The position numbers and the translations under genes are program-made. A DNA stretch of 64,000 nucleotides from Meghimatium bilineatum (taxonomy: Eukaryota > Mollusca > Gastropoda > Stylommatophora > Philomycidae), in assembly GCA_034231615.1 (NCBI GenBank), contig CM067306.1, positions 30,946,617 to 31,010,616 of the forward strand, given 5' to 3'. Every line of letters begins with the position of its first letter. Position 1 is the stretch's first letter. Below, piece after piece: positions 63,291-64,000 of the stretch. The notes beneath the pieces were generated by a model that saw only the letters and a list, made by a program, of their open reading frames with translations, made no database searches and had not been told where the DNA came from.

Positions 63291-63504
63291 GTAAGAAGAG
63301 ATAACAACGTATGCAATGAGAATTGGCTGTGAGACCATCTCTTTGCATTGACAGTTTTATGTGTGTATTTCTGGTTCGTTTTGTTGGTGATAACGGTCAC
63401 TATTGGACCGTAACGTGGAACACGTCATTATTTCTTTTCTTTTGGGGGTTTTTTAATAGTTAAAAAAAAAATTTTTATTGACATTAGTTTTGTTATTTAT
63501 TATA

Positions 63505-63676
63505 CAGTCAAATCCCGTTATAACAACTTGATCCAGAACAACAAAATATGTATGTATTAACCAAAATTCTCTATATAAAGTACAAAACTAAAGAGTTATA
63601 TACTTTGGGATTTTGAAAAGTGTTGTTATATGGTGGGACTTTTTATAAACGGATACTCTATAGAGGGATTCCACTG
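63505..63676. mobile_element. pogo/mariner-like MITE
   Basis: 172 bp between TA dinucleotides; CAGTCAAATCCCGTTATAAC left, GGATTCCACTG right. Third member of the family. Confidence 0.82.
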
Positions 63677-63719
63677 TATTAGTTACCAGTAACACTAGTA
63701 TTTTATCATAGGTGTTATC

Positions 63720-64000
63720 GCTTCTTATTTTTGTTACTGCGGCACTCTCCACCTAGTCGGAAATTCTCTGATAGTTTGAATTATTTATACTTAGAAAATA
63801 TAAGACCTTACTTCTGTGTAGACAGTGCTCCCATTCAGTTTAACATGTCTGCACAGCAAGTCTAGTTTTCTTAATATATGCTGCTGTATTTGAAAGATCC
63901 TCCGTGCCCCCATACATCTCTCTGTGGATATCCGTCTCTGTAGGCCAGTTGTGAGGATACGTTTTCTAGTTTTACTTGATACCATTGTTGCTGGTGCGCT
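63720..64000. other. Repeat piece and unknown minus frame
   Basis: 63725-63790 matches 14860-14930. The minus frame 63791-63985 (QIQQHILRKLDLLCRHVKL) might be LINE-derived but no diagnostic motif is visible. Confidence 0.3.

Overview
This window is animal nuclear DNA. It is AT-rich, has split genes with GT-AG introns, and is packed with non-LTR retrotransposon fragments, tRNA-type SINEs, Penelope-like elements, hAT and mariner/pogo-type MITEs, and minisatellites. Nothing bacterial or organellar is visible. The combination of elements suits an invertebrate, perhaps a lophotrochozoan such as a mollusc; this is inference only, because no species-diagnostic gene is present.

Only one host gene can be supported. 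Eight exons on the + strand (2724-15826) join in consistent phase into a 320-codon stretch. It reads as an ankyrin repeat, then a split PH domain, then a helical segment. This order matches the N-terminal half of oxysterol-binding-protein-related protein 1 (ORP1/OSBPL1A), which tethers and exchanges lipids at endosome-ER contacts. The earlier ankyrin repeats lie before the window. The FFAT-like region and the sterol-binding ORD domain were not found downstream. Introns inside the gene are about 1.5-2.4 kb, yet the next exon is absent from the remaining 48 kb.

Region by region: 1-2700 holds LINE debris and unrecognised DNA. 2.7-15.8 kb is the gene, with SINEs, LINE tails, MITEs and minisatellites in its introns. 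16-24 kb holds two copies of a ~1.2-kb noncoding repeat (called R1 here), SINEs and MITEs. 25-32 kb holds minisatellites (a 47-bp array grown from a LINE end and a 36-bp array of 19 units) and a nested LINE complex. 32-39 kb has LINE fragments, a local duplication and an RNase-H LINE. 39-50 kb has foldback MITEs, a 57-bp array grown from a SINE, LINE pieces and a 92-bp inverted duplication. 50-52.3 kb is a divergent pair of Penelope-like elements. 52-64 kb has SINEs, a hAT MITE with a clean 8-bp target duplication, LINEs with tandem duplications, and an 18-bp perfect array.

Names used for repeats: SINE-A (about 18 copies, ending in GAA repeats), SINE-B and SINE-C (tRNA-type), FB (foldback MITE), R1 (noncoding ~1.2 kb), RepF (TIR element with ends GGTGTCAAC), RepG (about 130 bp). 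Clade names of LINEs are avoided where the sequence does not decide them.

The most unusual signal is a short hairpin motif of the form TGATRAAG-stem-loop-stem-GAAACGTYG. It occurs at ten places on both strands with stems that differ in sequence but tend to keep pairing. One copy sits just downstream of a Penelope-like GIY-YIG reading frame. It resembles the core of a hammerhead ribozyme.
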